NCBI GenBank assembly: GCA_012719315.1
Contig: JAAYAP010000013.1
Location: 1 to 22,999 of the forward strand
DNA: 22,999 nucleotides
From: Methanobacteriota archaeon
GTDB lineage: Archaea > Thermoplasmatota > Thermoplasmata > Methanomassiliicoccales > Methanomethylophilaceae
Direction: 5' to 3'
Shown: piece by piece, positions 13,462-21,059 of the stretch
Numbering within the stretch: the first letter of the stretch is position 1
Layout of the letters: the number at the start of each line of letters is the position of its first letter
Made by a program: the position numbers and the translations under genes
Notes under the pieces: model-generated
What the model was told of the DNA's origin: nothing
The model's input: the letters and a program-made list of their open reading frames with translations, nothing else
Database searches by the model: none

Positions 13462-15009
13462 TCAGAAGAGTATCGACATCATCACGAAGAGGAACATGAT
13501 CCACACGGCCATCGTCATGTAGCTCGCGGCCCGGTCGGCGATGTCCTCGCGCTTCTTGGCATCCTTCATGCCAGCCATCTCCAGGAGCCGGTCCACGCCT
13601 CCGATGAAGAGGAACCCTCCGTCGAAGGGCACGGCCGGCAGGGCGTTGGAGACTCCCAGGAGTATGTTGAGCCAGAAGATCCAGTAGAACAGGCTGCAGA
13701 GCCACCAGAAGACGCCCGCGTCGAACGGGGTGTCATACCACCATTGGCTCGATTCGGGCAGGGGCGAGAAGCCGCTGAACGGCCCGGAGATGTAGGAGAT
13801 CGCCGAACCCGCAGCGTCCAGCAGGCCTTCGCTGCTGTGGAACGGGTCGGCGGCGATGCCGAGGATATCATCGGGCGTGCGCAGGTTCATGCCGGAAGTG
13901 GTCGTGCTGATGCCGAGGAATCCGACGGAGCCTTTGGAGCTCAGGGTGATGTCGGCCGTCTCGGTGTACATGATCTCGCCGTCGCCCTTGATCAGATACT
14001 CGATGCTCACGACCTCGCCCGGGACGGTGCCGGCCATGAAGTCGGTGAAATCGGCGGCGGAGTAGAACACGGTGGCGACGTCGCTCGCCGAACTGGTCAT
14101 CGAGAGGATGTACCATCCTTCTTCAAGATCCGCGGCCGCCGGCGATCCGGGTGTGATCCGTTCTATGTACACGCCCCAGAGGATGTCGGCCGTGCCCGTC
14201 GAGTGCTCGGTGATGTAGTCGACCGTCACGATGCTGCCGGGCGACCAGGTGTATCCCGCGCTCCCTCCGTCGAGGGTGAAGTCCTCTCCGTCGACGGTCG
14301 TGATGATCGACCCCGCGGGGATCCCCGCGATATACGCGTCCGAATCCGAGGTGATGCCGTAGATGGCGGCGTGGTCGCCGTAAGGCGAGGTGATGCCCCC
14401 CATCAGGCCCACAGCGAAGATGAGGAAGGCGATCGTGCCCACGATGAAGTTGGTCGCGATCCCGGCCGCGTACAGATGCATCTTCACTTTGCGGGAGGCC
14501 TTGCCCACGTCCTCCTCGTTGGGTTCCACGAAGGCGCCTATGGGGACCACCAGGTACAGGAGCCCGGTGGAGTCCACGCGCATGCCGTTGGCGGCGGTCT
14601 GCATGCCGTGGGCCAGCTCGTGCAGGCCCACCGCGACGATGAGCCCGACGATCCCGAAGCCGACAGGCAGCAGGGGGTTCAGACCGGGGATCGCCAGGGC
14701 GTACTCGATCCCGAGCCCGTCCCTCGCCAGGGTGCTCGGCAGGTTCAGCATCCCCACGGCGAGGATGTACATGATCGTCACCGTCAGGATGACGGACAGT
14801 ACGAGCGACACGGCCCCGAACACCCTCCAGAACCGGGTGTAGACGGAGTACCTGTCGATCAATCTCATGCCGAGTTTGGTCCTCAGCATGACGGCCGGGC
14901 CGTATTTCCTCAGACCGTACCTTTCCGCTCTCGGCGAATACCTGACCCAGAGATAGACCGGCACATACAGGGCGGCCAGGATCAGCAAGATGATGTACAC
15001 GGTCTCCAC
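13462..15009 (-). CDS. Site-2 protease, M50 family, with PDZ-like domain
   Basis: A 515-residue intramembrane zinc metalloprotease. HELAH at residues 130-134 inside a hydrophobic segment is the HExxH zinc site. NALPAVPFDGG near the C-terminus is the N(x)PxxxxDG motif that supplies the third ligand. The region between (about 205-400) is extracytoplasmic and contains PDZ-like segments (DAYIAGIPAGSIITTVDG). There is an N-terminal anchor at 3-22, helices at about 62-88 and 108-140, and C-terminal helices flanking the DG motif. It probably cleaves membrane-bound regulators or signal-peptide remnants. The start is a GTG at 15009 with GGAG eight bases upstream; TATA-like TTTTATATGG lies at 15040-15049. 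Confidence 0.93.
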   Translation of the reverse strand: METVYIILLILAALYVPVYLWVRYSPRAERYGLRKYGPAVMLRTKLGMRLIDRYSVYTRFWRVFGAVSLVLSVILTVTIMYILAVGMLNLPSTLARDGLGIEYALAIPGLNPLLPVGFGIVGLIVAVGLHELAHGMQTAANGMRVDSTGLLYLVVPIGAFVEPNEEDVGKASRKVKMHLYAAGIATNFIVGTIAFLIFAVGLMGGITSPYGDHAAIYGITSDSDAYIAGIPAGSIITTVDGEDFTLDGGSAGYTWSPGSIVTVDYITEHSTGTADILWGVYIERITPGSPAAADLEEGWYILSMTSSASDVATVFYSAADFTDFMAGTVPGEVVSIEYLIKGDGEIMYTETADITLSSKGSVGFLGISTTTSGMNLRTPDDILGIAADPFHSSEGLLDAAGSAISYISGPFSGFSPLPESSQWWYDTPFDAGVFWWLCSLFYWIFWLNILLGVSNALPAVPFDGGFLFIGGVDRLLEMAGMKDAKKREDIADRAASYMTMAVWIMFLFVMMSILF

Positions 15010-15039
15010 AGATTACACTCCGCCCACGGGTATCCTTTA

Positions 15040-15049
15040 TCCATATAAA
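15040..15049 (-). promoter_or_regulatory. TATA box of the site-2 protease gene
   Basis: TTTTATATGG on the minus strand lies between the mptE stop and the protease GTG, predicting a start near 15019. It shows the protease can be transcribed separately from mptE. Confidence 0.6.
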
Positions 15050-15056
15050 AATGAAT

Positions 15057-15722
15057 TCAAGGGCCGATTATCGAGACATCCTCGGGGTTGAGCTCGTGGA
15101 TTATCCGTTTGGCCCAGCACAGCTTCTTCAGTTTGACAGCGGGATCGGATCCGTCTTTGCAGACGGGGTTGTCGAAATCGAATCCGGCCAACTGGATCCG
15201 CTTGGCGCCGAAATGCCTCGCCAGGCATACTGCCCGGTCGCCGTCGGTGAAGCCTCCGAAGTTGAACACGGTCGTCTCCGGCTTCGATTGGGTGGTCAGG
15301 ATGACGGGCCCGTTGAATCTGGGCGCGTACAGGAGGATCGCCGCGGGATTGTCCCCGTGTGCGTGCAGCATCGTCACCGCCCCCTCCTCGCTGGCCCGCA
15401 ACTGGGCGAGTATGTCCCCGTCCAGGTCGGTGACCACGATGTCCGGGCGGATGTTCATGCGCGACAACCGGTTCACGGCCGAGCCCGAGGCGATGAATGT
15501 GCCGATCGGGGGGTTCCGTCCGATGTCCTCCTCCAGTCCGGCGGCGTTGCCGAAGACCGTGGCCTCGTGGCCGATGAGTTCGGAGAGCACACGCTCGTCC
15601 TCGAGCTGCAGGTTCATGGTGACGGCTTTGAGCACCCTCACCGAGTTCTCGTCCTCTTCCCGGCTGTATCCCATGTCTTCCACGATTTCTTCGTAGATCG
15701 GCTCCCATTCAGAGTATTGCAT
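15057..15722 (-). CDS. mptE: 6-hydroxymethylpterin diphosphokinase MptE-like (DUF115)
   Basis: A 221-residue protein of the archaeal DUF115/MptE family. The characterised member uses ATP to pyrophosphorylate 6-hydroxymethyl-7,8-dihydropterin on the way to tetrahydromethanopterin, and related enzymes could serve folate. Family blocks are FIASGSAVNRL, IVVTDLDGD (Asp-rich metal site), LLHAHGDN-type MLHAHGDNPA, and FTDGDRAVCLARHFGA with LAGFDFDNP near the end. The length is typical. Its ATG lies 14 bases inside the end of the DUF373 gene, with GAGGAAG as the ribosome site, so the two are translationally coupled. Confidence 0.88.
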   Translation of the reverse strand: MQYSEWEPIYEEIVEDMGYSREEDENSVRVLKAVTMNLQLEDERVLSELIGHEATVFGNAAGLEEDIGRNPPIGTFIASGSAVNRLSRMNIRPDIVVTDLDGDILAQLRASEEGAVTMLHAHGDNPAAILLYAPRFNGPVILTTQSKPETTVFNFGGFTDGDRAVCLARHFGAKRIQLAGFDFDNPVCKDGSDPAVKLKKLCWAKRIIHELNPEDVSIIGP

Positions 15723-16839
15723 CTTCCTCGGCCTTCCTATCCTCCAAGAACGTCTGCTTGGTGTACCTCAGCAACCATGCGCCGACGATCGCCATGGCCA
15801 GTCCGGCGGCGATCTCGATCACGTAGACAGAGGGCATGTTGTTGCCGACGTCCAGGTAGTTCAGCACGAGATCCATCCCGCCCATGGCGATGAGCCCGAT
15901 GGCGGACAGGGTTATGCATGAGGTGAAATTGCTGACCTTGATGAGATTGGAACGGATGTATGTGTCGATGGTGTCTCCGATGATGTACACGATCAACCCG
16001 ATTATGAAGAACCAGACGACCGAGTGTATGTACAATGCCGCCGCCTGCGTCATGCGGTAGATGTAGGCCTGGTCGAAGGTGAAGTACCCGTAGATGAGTC
16101 CGGCGACGATTATGATGAGGCTGATCAGCGTGAAGGTGACCGAGATGCTGCCGGACTTGAAACGCTGGACCAGCACCTTCTGCCAGTGCTGCAGCCGCAC
16201 GGAGATGTTATAAGAGTAGGCCAGGAGCATCACTCCGATGAGCAATCCGACGACCGGGGTCGTCACCGAGACGCCCGCTTCCCCGTTGAACATCCGGATC
16301 AGATCGGGCAGGAGGTAGATCAGGGATATCGCCGTGACGATCGCCGCGATCGGCGACAGGAAGCGTCTCCGCTTGCCCGGATCGCTGAGGATGCGCGACA
16401 GGATGTAAAGGGTGCCCTCGATGCCGGGGGCCTGTTTGACATAGACCTTGCGCACCGAGTCGATGCGCGCACGCGACGAGATGATGGGGTATACGTACTC
16501 GTCTTCCGCGCCGTCGCCCACCAGGATGATGCGGTCGGGTCTGACGATCCCCAGCACTTCCTCCAGTTCGTCAATGATCGCGGCGTCCGATCTGTATCCT
16601 ACCTTCTGGTTGCCGCAGATGAGCGCGACCTCGACGTTGCTGTTCGGGTCGTTGAGCAGGTCCCTGTAGATGTTGATCGCCGCGTAAAGCGCGTTGACGT
16701 CGGAGTCCTCGGGGTCGGCGATCCCCAACGCGGTGACCGCCACCGAGCAGTTCTCGACGCCGATGACCGGCGACTCCACACCGCCTTTGACCCCGAAGTC
16801 ATCATCCCTGTCCACAACGAGGACCAATGTCTTCTTCAT
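15709..16839 (-). CDS. DUF373 family membrane protein
   Basis: A 376-residue archaeal protein with a soluble N-terminal domain and a multi-helix membrane part. It starts KKTLVLVVDRDDDFG, with the Asp-rich motif typical of DUF373, and continues with ALGIADPEDSDVNALYAAI. DRIILVGDGAEDEYVYPIISSR follows, then KVYVKQAPGIEGTLYIL. From about residue 157 on there are six to seven transmembrane helices. Function is unknown. The TATA at 16862-16869 is centred 26-27 bases before the ATG, so the message is leaderless. Overlap with mptE suggests a link to pterin metabolism or only shared expression. Confidence 0.88.
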   Translation of the reverse strand: MKKTLVLVVDRDDDFGVKGGVESPVIGVENCSVAVTALGIADPEDSDVNALYAAINIYRDLLNDPNSNVEVALICGNQKVGYRSDAAIIDELEEVLGIVRPDRIILVGDGAEDEYVYPIISSRARIDSVRKVYVKQAPGIEGTLYILSRILSDPGKRRRFLSPIAAIVTAISLIYLLPDLIRMFNGEAGVSVTTPVVGLLIGVMLLAYSYNISVRLQHWQKVLVQRFKSGSISVTFTLISLIIIVAGLIYGYFTFDQAYIYRMTQAAALYIHSVVWFFIIGLIVYIIGDTIDTYIRSNLIKVSNFTSCITLSAIGLIAMGGMDLVLNYLDVGNNMPSVYVIEIAAGLAMAIVGAWLLRYTKQTFLEDRKAEEDAIL

Positions 16840-16861
16840 CGGATTTCGGATGAACTCGTTG

Positions 16862-16869
16862 GTATATAA
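16862..16869. promoter_or_regulatory. TATA box of DUF373, also readable on the plus strand
   Basis: On the minus strand CTTATATACC leads to DUF373 at exact leaderless distance. On the plus strand GTATATAAGG is also a good TATA and would start transcription near 16891, just before two hairpins. Confidence 0.6.
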
Positions 16870-16900
16870 GGTTCATTGGATTCGCTCCCGTCCGTCGACG

Positions 16901-16926
16901 GGATCGGAACGTAGACGTCCCGATCC
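16901..16926. repeat. Inverted repeat in divergent intergenic region
   Basis: GGATCGG (16901-16907) pairs with CCGATCC (16920-16926). Inside the loop ACGT-AG-ACGT can pair further. It lies between two divergent TATA boxes and is not part of any frame. Confidence 0.5.
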
Positions 16927-16939
16927 GGTGCGGAGAACC

Positions 16940-16962
16940 GCCGCGGACAGGCGATCCGCGGC
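16940..16962. repeat. Second hairpin in divergent intergenic region
   Basis: GCCGCGGA and TCCGCGGC form a perfect 8-bp stem with the 7-nt loop CAGGCGA. It stands 13 bases beyond the first hairpin. Confidence 0.5.
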
Positions 16963-17006
16963 TTCCGGCACGTCTTGCGCAACCTCCGGGAAGCCGTTCG
17001 GACAAC

Positions 17007-17014
17007 ATTTAATT
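17007..17014 (+). promoter_or_regulatory. TATA box of the MBL-fold hydrolase
   Basis: ATTTAATT is centred about 29 bases before the ATG at 17040, so the message is nearly leaderless. The alternative GTG at 17031 would fall before the expected transcript start. Confidence 0.6.
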
Positions 17015-17039
17015 ACGGCAGGCCGCATAAGTGAGAGGC

Positions 17040-17681
17040 ATGGAGGTAATTTGGCACGGTCACTCCTGTTTCGAATTCAGGGGCGACGGTCCGACCGTCG
17101 TACTGGATCCCCACGACGGGAAATCGCTCGGCATCAAACCGCCTGTCTGCTCTGCAGACATCGTCTTGATGACGCACGGTCACTCCGACCACAGCGCATC
17201 CAGGGTCGTCAGGGGCAATCATGAGGATGTCCTCGGCCGCAACGGGGCCTTCGAGGTCAAAGGCCTGACGGCCACGGGCTACCCCTCGTTCCACGACGAG
17301 GAGGAGGGCGCCGAGCGCGGGCTCAACACCATCTACAAGTTCGAGATGGAGGGCATCGTCGTGTGCCATTGCGGCGACCTCGGCGACATCCCCTCGCAGG
17401 ACGTCGTCGACGCGCTGGAGGATGTGGACATCCTCTTCGTCCCGGTCGGCGAGACCTACACGATCAAACTCGACAAACTGGACCGGTTCATCAAGATGGT
17501 CGATCCGAAGATAATCGTCCCCATGCATTACAGGGTCGGGGGCCTCACGCTCCCCATCTTCACCATCGACGAGTTCCTGAAGTACGTCGACGACGATTCG
17601 GTCATCTACGTCGGCAACGAGGTGGACATCACCTTGGATGACGTCTCCGAGTTCATGGGATGCTGGATCTTCGACCGTTGA
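17040..17681 (+). CDS. Metallo-beta-lactamase-fold hydrolase (UPF0173-like)
   Basis: A 213-residue metal-dependent hydrolase. It opens with EVIWHGHSCFEF, the UPF0173-type start. THGHSDHS is the HxHxDH metal-binding motif, CHCGDLGD supplies the next ligand region, and IIVPMHYRVGG gives a C-terminal histidine. These are the zinc/iron ligands of the metallo-beta-lactamase fold. The substrate is unknown; related proteins act on phosphoesters or acyl-homoserine-lactone-like rings, but nothing here decides. The gene has its own promoter and ends two bases from the convergent aif6 stop. Confidence 0.9.
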   Translation: MEVIWHGHSCFEFRGDGPTVVLDPHDGKSLGIKPPVCSADIVLMTHGHSDHSASRVVRGNHEDVLGRNGAFEVKGLTATGYPSFHDEEEGAERGLNTIYKFEMEGIVVCHCGDLGDIPSQDVVDALEDVDILFVPVGETYTIKLDKLDRFIKMVDPKIIVPMHYRVGGLTLPIFTIDEFLKYVDDDSVIYVGNEVDITLDDVSEFMGCWIFDR

Positions 17682-17683
17682 GG

Positions 17684-18343
17684 TCAGAACAGATTCAGCC
17701 CGTCCTCGATCTTGCCCATCTCGATCGGCGTGGTCTCGTCGCCCATCAAAGCGCCTTTGCTGTTGGCAAGCAGCCCGGCCCCGAGGTATTTCACGCCGTG
17801 GTTGACCGAGGCCCTCTTGACATCCACTTTGAGGACGTCGGCGATCAGCTCCATCTCCCCGTCGGTCGCATCCGGGGTGCAGACGCAGCCGATGTTGGTG
17901 GCGCAGCACACAGAGCCGACGGTGTCGCAGCCGCCGATCGTCATCTTGACGGCCTCGACTCCGAGGACGTCGGTGACGGTCGCCATCGCTTTGCTCCCCA
18001 TCCCGGGGTTGACGATGGCGCCGTGGTCGTTCACGAGGATGTTGTTGCCGGCCGCGCTCATCAGGTCCCTGACGGTGACCGCCGGTATGTGCCGGCGGAT
18101 GACGTCGAGCTCCTGCTCCTCCGCGAATGCGGAGACGACCGCGCCGTAAGAGTTCATGGCGACCAATGACCCGACCACGTATGATCCAGCCACGGTCGTC
18201 ATGATTGTTTCGATCTCCAATGCCTTCTCCAGGTCTCCGATGAACTCGGAGGCCGCGTCACAGGCAACGAAGCCGAGGCTCTCGTTGACCGCCGCATAGA
18301 CCCCGATGTTGGGGGTGCCTGCATATCTCGAGCGCCTCATCAT
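17684..18343 (-). CDS. Translation initiation factor aIF6
   Basis: A 219-residue ribosome anti-association factor. It binds the 50S subunit, near L23 and L24e in known structures, and prevents premature joining with 30S. The five-fold pentein repeat pattern is visible as recurring segments such as NIGVYAAVNE, GSLVAMNSYGAVVS, GNNILVNDHGAIVNP, GCVCTPDATDGE and GAGLLANSKGALMGDETTPIE. The length is standard. Two adjacent ATGs (18343 and 18340) are equivalent, with GGAG ten bases before. It is the last gene of the rps19e operon and lies six bases after the L31e stop. Confidence 0.96.
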   Translation of the reverse strand: MMRRSRYAGTPNIGVYAAVNESLGFVACDAASEFIGDLEKALEIETIMTTVAGSYVVGSLVAMNSYGAVVSAFAEEQELDVIRRHIPAVTVRDLMSAAGNNILVNDHGAIVNPGMGSKAMATVTDVLGVEAVKMTIGGCDTVGSVCCATNIGCVCTPDATDGEMELIADVLKVDVKRASVNHGVKYLGAGLLANSKGALMGDETTPIEMGKIEDGLNLF

Positions 18344-18349
18344 CGGGGG

Positions 18350-18613
18350 TCACTCCGCGAGCGAGACCTCGACGAGCCCGTCGTCGAACTTGACGGCCCT
18401 GACGGTCACTCTGGAGGGAGGGTTGCGGATGCCGTTCTCCCAGACCCTCTCGTTGAGGGACGCGTCGATCCAGACGTGCTCCTCGTCGACCTTCATGTGC
18501 CTCATGACGAATTCCCTGATCTCCTTGATCGCCCGGGCGGCCCTCTTGGTGCGGGGAGCCTGTTTGGTTTTCCTCAGCGGGATCACCATGATCCTGTCCA
18601 TTTCATCAGCCAT
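18350..18613 (-). CDS. rpl31e: Ribosomal protein L31e
   Basis: An 87-residue archaeal/eukaryotic large-subunit protein near the peptide exit tunnel. Family blocks are IPLRKTKQAPRTKRAARAIKEIREFVMRHM, VWIDASLNERVWENGIRNPP and VTVRAVKFDDG. The start has GAGGAGGGAAG upstream. It sits 12 bases after rpl39e and six before aif6, the conserved archaeal order. Confidence 0.97.
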   Translation of the reverse strand: MADEMDRIMVIPLRKTKQAPRTKRAARAIKEIREFVMRHMKVDEEHVWIDASLNERVWENGIRNPPSRVTVRAVKFDDGLVEVSLAE

Positions 18614-18625
18614 CTGCTTCCCTCC

Positions 18626-18781
18626 TCACTCTTTCAATTTGCTTATGCGCCACGATCTCCTCTTGGGGTGGCGCAGGAACTGTCTGTTGGTCCTGAGCAT
18701 GACCCACGCGGGGACACGGCGGTTCTGCTTGATCTTCTTGTTGAGCCTGCCTTTCATGGCCGGCGGTTTAGTGCTTGACAT
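18626..18781 (-). CDS. rpl39e: Ribosomal protein L39e
   Basis: A 51-residue, strongly basic protein that lines the exit tunnel of archaeal and eukaryotic ribosomes. The sequence runs MSSTKPPAMKGRLNKKIKQN, then RRVPAWVMLRTNRQ, and finally RHPKRRSWRISKLKE, matching the family from end to end. GGAGATGAAC, inside the end of the PDCD5 gene, is its ribosome site, and the ATG is two bases after that gene's stop. Confidence 0.96.
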   Translation of the reverse strand: MSSTKPPAMKGRLNKKIKQNRRVPAWVMLRTNRQFLRHPKRRSWRISKLKE

Positions 18782-18783
18782 GT

Positions 18784-19104
18784 TCATCTCCTCTGTATGT
18801 TGATCTCCCGCTTCTGGGGGACGATCTTCTGAAGGACACCTCTCAACATGTTGTCGTCGATGACCCCTTGGAGCCTGCCGCTCTGCGCGATCTGGATCAG
18901 CTGCATCTCGATGGCGTTGGCCTGTTCCGGACTGGCTAATCTGATGTTCGCGAGCCTGTCCCTCGCTTCGGGGGTCAGGATCTGCCTGAGCACGGCCTGC
19001 TTCTGCATCTCAAACTCCCTGGCTTCCTCCTCTTTCGCAGATTGGTTCTGCTGGAGTTCCGCCATCCTCCTCTGTCTAAGTGCTTCCAATTCAGGGTCTT
19101 CCAT
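18784..19104 (-). CDS. PDCD5-family DNA-binding protein
   Basis: A 106-residue, highly charged helical protein of the archaeal PDCD5/TFAR19 family. It starts MEDPELEALRQRRMAELQQN, and the core triple helix is seen in LRQILTPEARDRLANIRLAS and EQANAIEMQLIQIAQSGRLQG. Members bind nucleic acid weakly and are conserved next to rps19e in archaea; the exact role is unknown. AGAAGGAG precedes the ATG. The gene is in the rps19e operon. Confidence 0.94.
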   Translation of the reverse strand: MEDPELEALRQRRMAELQQNQSAKEEEAREFEMQKQAVLRQILTPEARDRLANIRLASPEQANAIEMQLIQIAQSGRLQGVIDDNMLRGVLQKIVPQKREINIQRR

Positions 19105-19122
19105 GTTGATCTCTCCTTCTTA

Positions 19123-19548
19123 TCATCTGGTCTTGTCAAATACCTCTTTCGCGGTGTTGTCGAGGAGCGACTGTCCCGCAGGGCTTATCGCACGGCCCTG
19201 TTTGTCTTTGGATACGAGGTATCCCGCATCCTCGAGCTGCATCATGCATTTCCTGACGATGTTGCGGCTTCCTTTCACGGCTCTGTTCGGTTTGGAGCCC
19301 CTGTCGGCGAACCCGCCGTACTCGGCGGCGAGCTTGCTGGTCCCCATCGGCCCCTTCACATAGAGCTTCCTGAGGATCGAGGCGGCCCTTGTGTACCACC
19401 AGTCGTCCTGGTTGGGTGCCCGTTCCGTGTGCGTGCCGGTCTTCGCATACTCCGCCCACTCCGGAGGCACGATCTTGTCGTTCCCCTTGAGTTTCTGAGC
19501 GGTTTCGAGTATGAGTTGTTCGGCAGGAACATCATAGACTGTTACCAT
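19123..19548 (-). CDS. rps19e: Ribosomal protein S19e
   Basis: A 141-residue small-subunit protein of archaea and eukaryotes, needed for late 30S/40S maturation. Family blocks are TVYDVPAEQLI, PPEWAEYAKTGTHTERAP, DDWWYTRAASILRKLYVKGPMG and GSRNIVRKCMMQLEDAGYL. It is the first gene of the operon. The start has CAGGAGAAG nine bases upstream. TATA CTTATATAGA at 19631-19640 gives a leader of about 60 nt. Confidence 0.97.
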   Translation of the reverse strand: MVTVYDVPAEQLILETAQKLKGNDKIVPPEWAEYAKTGTHTERAPNQDDWWYTRAASILRKLYVKGPMGTSKLAAEYGGFADRGSKPNRAVKGSRNIVRKCMMQLEDAGYLVSKDKQGRAISPAGQSLLDNTAKEVFDKTR

Positions 19549-19630
19549 TGTGATTCTTCTCCTGAATCATCCGGCTTCGGTCCGTTGGAAGGGCCGTGTC
19601 GGATAATAGCAGGTTTTGTAATATGGATTC

Positions 19631-19640
19631 TCTATATAAG
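19631..19640 (-). promoter_or_regulatory. TATA box of the rps19e operon
   Basis: CTTATATAGA on the minus strand is identical in ten bases to the htpG TATA. The expected start near 19610 leaves a leader of about 60 nt, longer than at most other genes here. Confidence 0.7.
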
Positions 19641-19825
19641 CGTTGCTGGACAGTGACGTTGAAACCACTCAAATCCCGCACGTTCAGCCGGAGGCTCCCG
19701 TACGGCCCGCAGGAGAAAAACCTGCCACGGTGACAACGGGACGGATCCCGTGCATCATGATTCCGTGAACACTGCCAATGCTTGCAGGTATTTCAATGCA
19801 TCGTACCGCCGGCCAGGAGACCCCC

Positions 19826-20386
19826 ATGCGTGAAACAAGTGAAATATCAGCGATGCGATATCCCGCCATGGATGACGGAACCAGGTTCTGCGTGAGATGC
19901 GGCGCGGCATTGGGGGAAGGCGATGCTTTCTGCTCGGAATGCGGCAACGCGGCAGGGGACATCGCCGGATGCGCGGATTGCCGGACGGTGGCGGCCGAAG
20001 CGGACACGAGCAACGGAAGGCTGATGCTGGCGGCGATGCTGTGCCTGCTGTGGGGCCTGATCTCGTTGTACGTCGGCCTCGACACGCTGTGGAGCGTGGA
20101 CGCGGTGATGGAGACCTTCGCGGAGATGGACCTCTTGGACGCGCTGATCCCGTACATCTCGGAGGCGGAGCTCAGGAGCTCGATCGTCGTCACGGCGTAC
20201 ATCTTCCTGGCCGGTGCCGCCGCATCCCTGACCGCGGGCATCCTGGCCGGCATCAAGCGGCAGTACACGGTGGCGGTGGTCTCATGCATCATCGCCTCCG
20301 TGCTGGGCTCGCTCGCCCTGGTCGGGATCTTCGGGTTCCTGGTGGCGTACATGATCCACAAGTCGAAGGGCGCCTTCGTCGATTGA
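19826..20386 (+). CDS. Zinc-ribbon membrane protein, second copy type
   Basis: A 186-residue protein with one N-terminal zinc ribbon, CVRCG and CSECG (about residues 22-41), plus an extra CADC soon after. Three to four hydrophobic helices follow at about 69-88, 128-152 and 157-180. The architecture resembles the protein at 7992-8510 but the membrane parts are not alike. Function is unknown. The ATG at 19826 has AGGAG six bases upstream, which decides it over several other ATGs upstream and downstream. It is alone on the plus strand, divergent from the rps19e operon and convergent with rubrerythrin. Confidence 0.78.
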   Translation: MRETSEISAMRYPAMDDGTRFCVRCGAALGEGDAFCSECGNAAGDIAGCADCRTVAAEADTSNGRLMLAAMLCLLWGLISLYVGLDTLWSVDAVMETFAEMDLLDALIPYISEAELRSSIVVTAYIFLAGAAASLTAGILAGIKRQYTVAVVSCIIASVLGSLALVGIFGFLVAYMIHKSKGAFVD

Positions 20387-20412
20387 TCGGGGAAAACACT
20401 GTTAAGATGTTT

Positions 20413-20438
20413 CGGGGACTCCCGTGCGGGAGTCCCCG
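20413..20438. terminator. Shared hairpin between convergent genes
   Basis: CGGGGACTCCC-GTGC-GGGAGTCCCCG is a perfect 11-bp stem with a 4-nt loop. It lies between the zinc-ribbon gene stop and the convergent rubrerythrin stop, so it can serve both strands. Neither side has a long T-run. Confidence 0.6.
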
Positions 20439-20444
20439 TATGAT

Positions 20445-20984
20445 TCACCAGTTCTTCGCGCGCACTTCGAAGTAAGCGCGGGGGTGGGCGCAGACCGGGC
20501 ACTCCTCGGGGGCGTCGGTGCCCACATGGATGTGTCCGCAGTTCCTGCATTTCCAGACGATCACGTTGTCCTTCTTGAAGACCTTGCCTTCCTGGATGTT
20601 CTTGAGGAGGTCCAGATACCGCTCCTCATGCACCTTCTCGACGTCGCCTACACCCTGGAACAGGTTGGCGATATCGCTGAACCCTTCCTTCCTCGCGACT
20701 TCCGCGAAGGTCTTGTACATGTCGGAGTACTCGTAGTTCTCGCCGGCGGCGGCATCCTTGAGGTTGTCGACCGTCATGGGCACGCTGCCGCCGTGCAGGG
20801 CCTTGAACCAGAGCTTGGCATGCTCCTTCTCGTTCTCGGCCGTCTCGAGGAAGATCTCGGCGATCTGCTCGTAGCCCTCCTTCTTGGCTTGCGACGCGTA
20901 ATACGCGTATTTCGTTCTCGCCTGACATTCTCCGGAGAATGCAGTCCATAGATTTGCTTCTGTTTTAGAACCTTTCAATTCCAT
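20445..20984 (-). CDS. Rubrerythrin
   Basis: A 179-residue peroxide reductase of anaerobes. The N-terminal four-helix domain has the di-iron ligands in the SGECQA, ETAENEKEHAK, and FAEVARKEGF / EKVHEERY segments. The C-terminal rubredoxin domain has C146-x2-C149 and C162-x2-C165 (CRNC, CPVC). It takes electrons from rubredoxin or NADH-linked reductases and detoxifies H2O2. The start has GGTGATTTGTC upstream, and TATA-like TTAATTATAC at 21018-21027 predicts a short leader. The peroxiredoxin nearby suggests joint oxygen defence. Confidence 0.95.
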   Translation of the reverse strand: MELKGSKTEANLWTAFSGECQARTKYAYYASQAKKEGYEQIAEIFLETAENEKEHAKLWFKALHGGSVPMTVDNLKDAAAGENYEYSDMYKTFAEVARKEGFSDIANLFQGVGDVEKVHEERYLDLLKNIQEGKVFKKDNVIVWKCRNCGHIHVGTDAPEECPVCAHPRAYFEVRAKNW

Positions 20985-21017
20985 GACAAATCACCTAACC
21001 CCTCTATACGGCTCATG

Positions 21018-21027
21018 TATAATTAAT
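21018..21027 (-). promoter_or_regulatory. TATA box of rubrerythrin
   Basis: TTAATTATAC on the minus strand predicts a start near 20997, leaving about 13 nt with the GGTGA ribosome site before the ATG. Confidence 0.6.
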
Positions 21028-21059
21028 GTGTCCATCGCGGATACGGCGGCCGGGGACGG

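Noticed and set aside
13393..15048. Plus-strand 551-codon open frame
   Set aside because: It is the antisense of the site-2 protease, whose zinc motif and helices are clear; the antisense product is low-complexity and charged.
19548..19572. Short upstream frame (12 codons) overlapping the rps19e start
   Set aside because: An ATG 21 bases before the start gives a tiny overlapping frame, but it has no ribosome site of its own and the AGGAG between belongs to rps19e.
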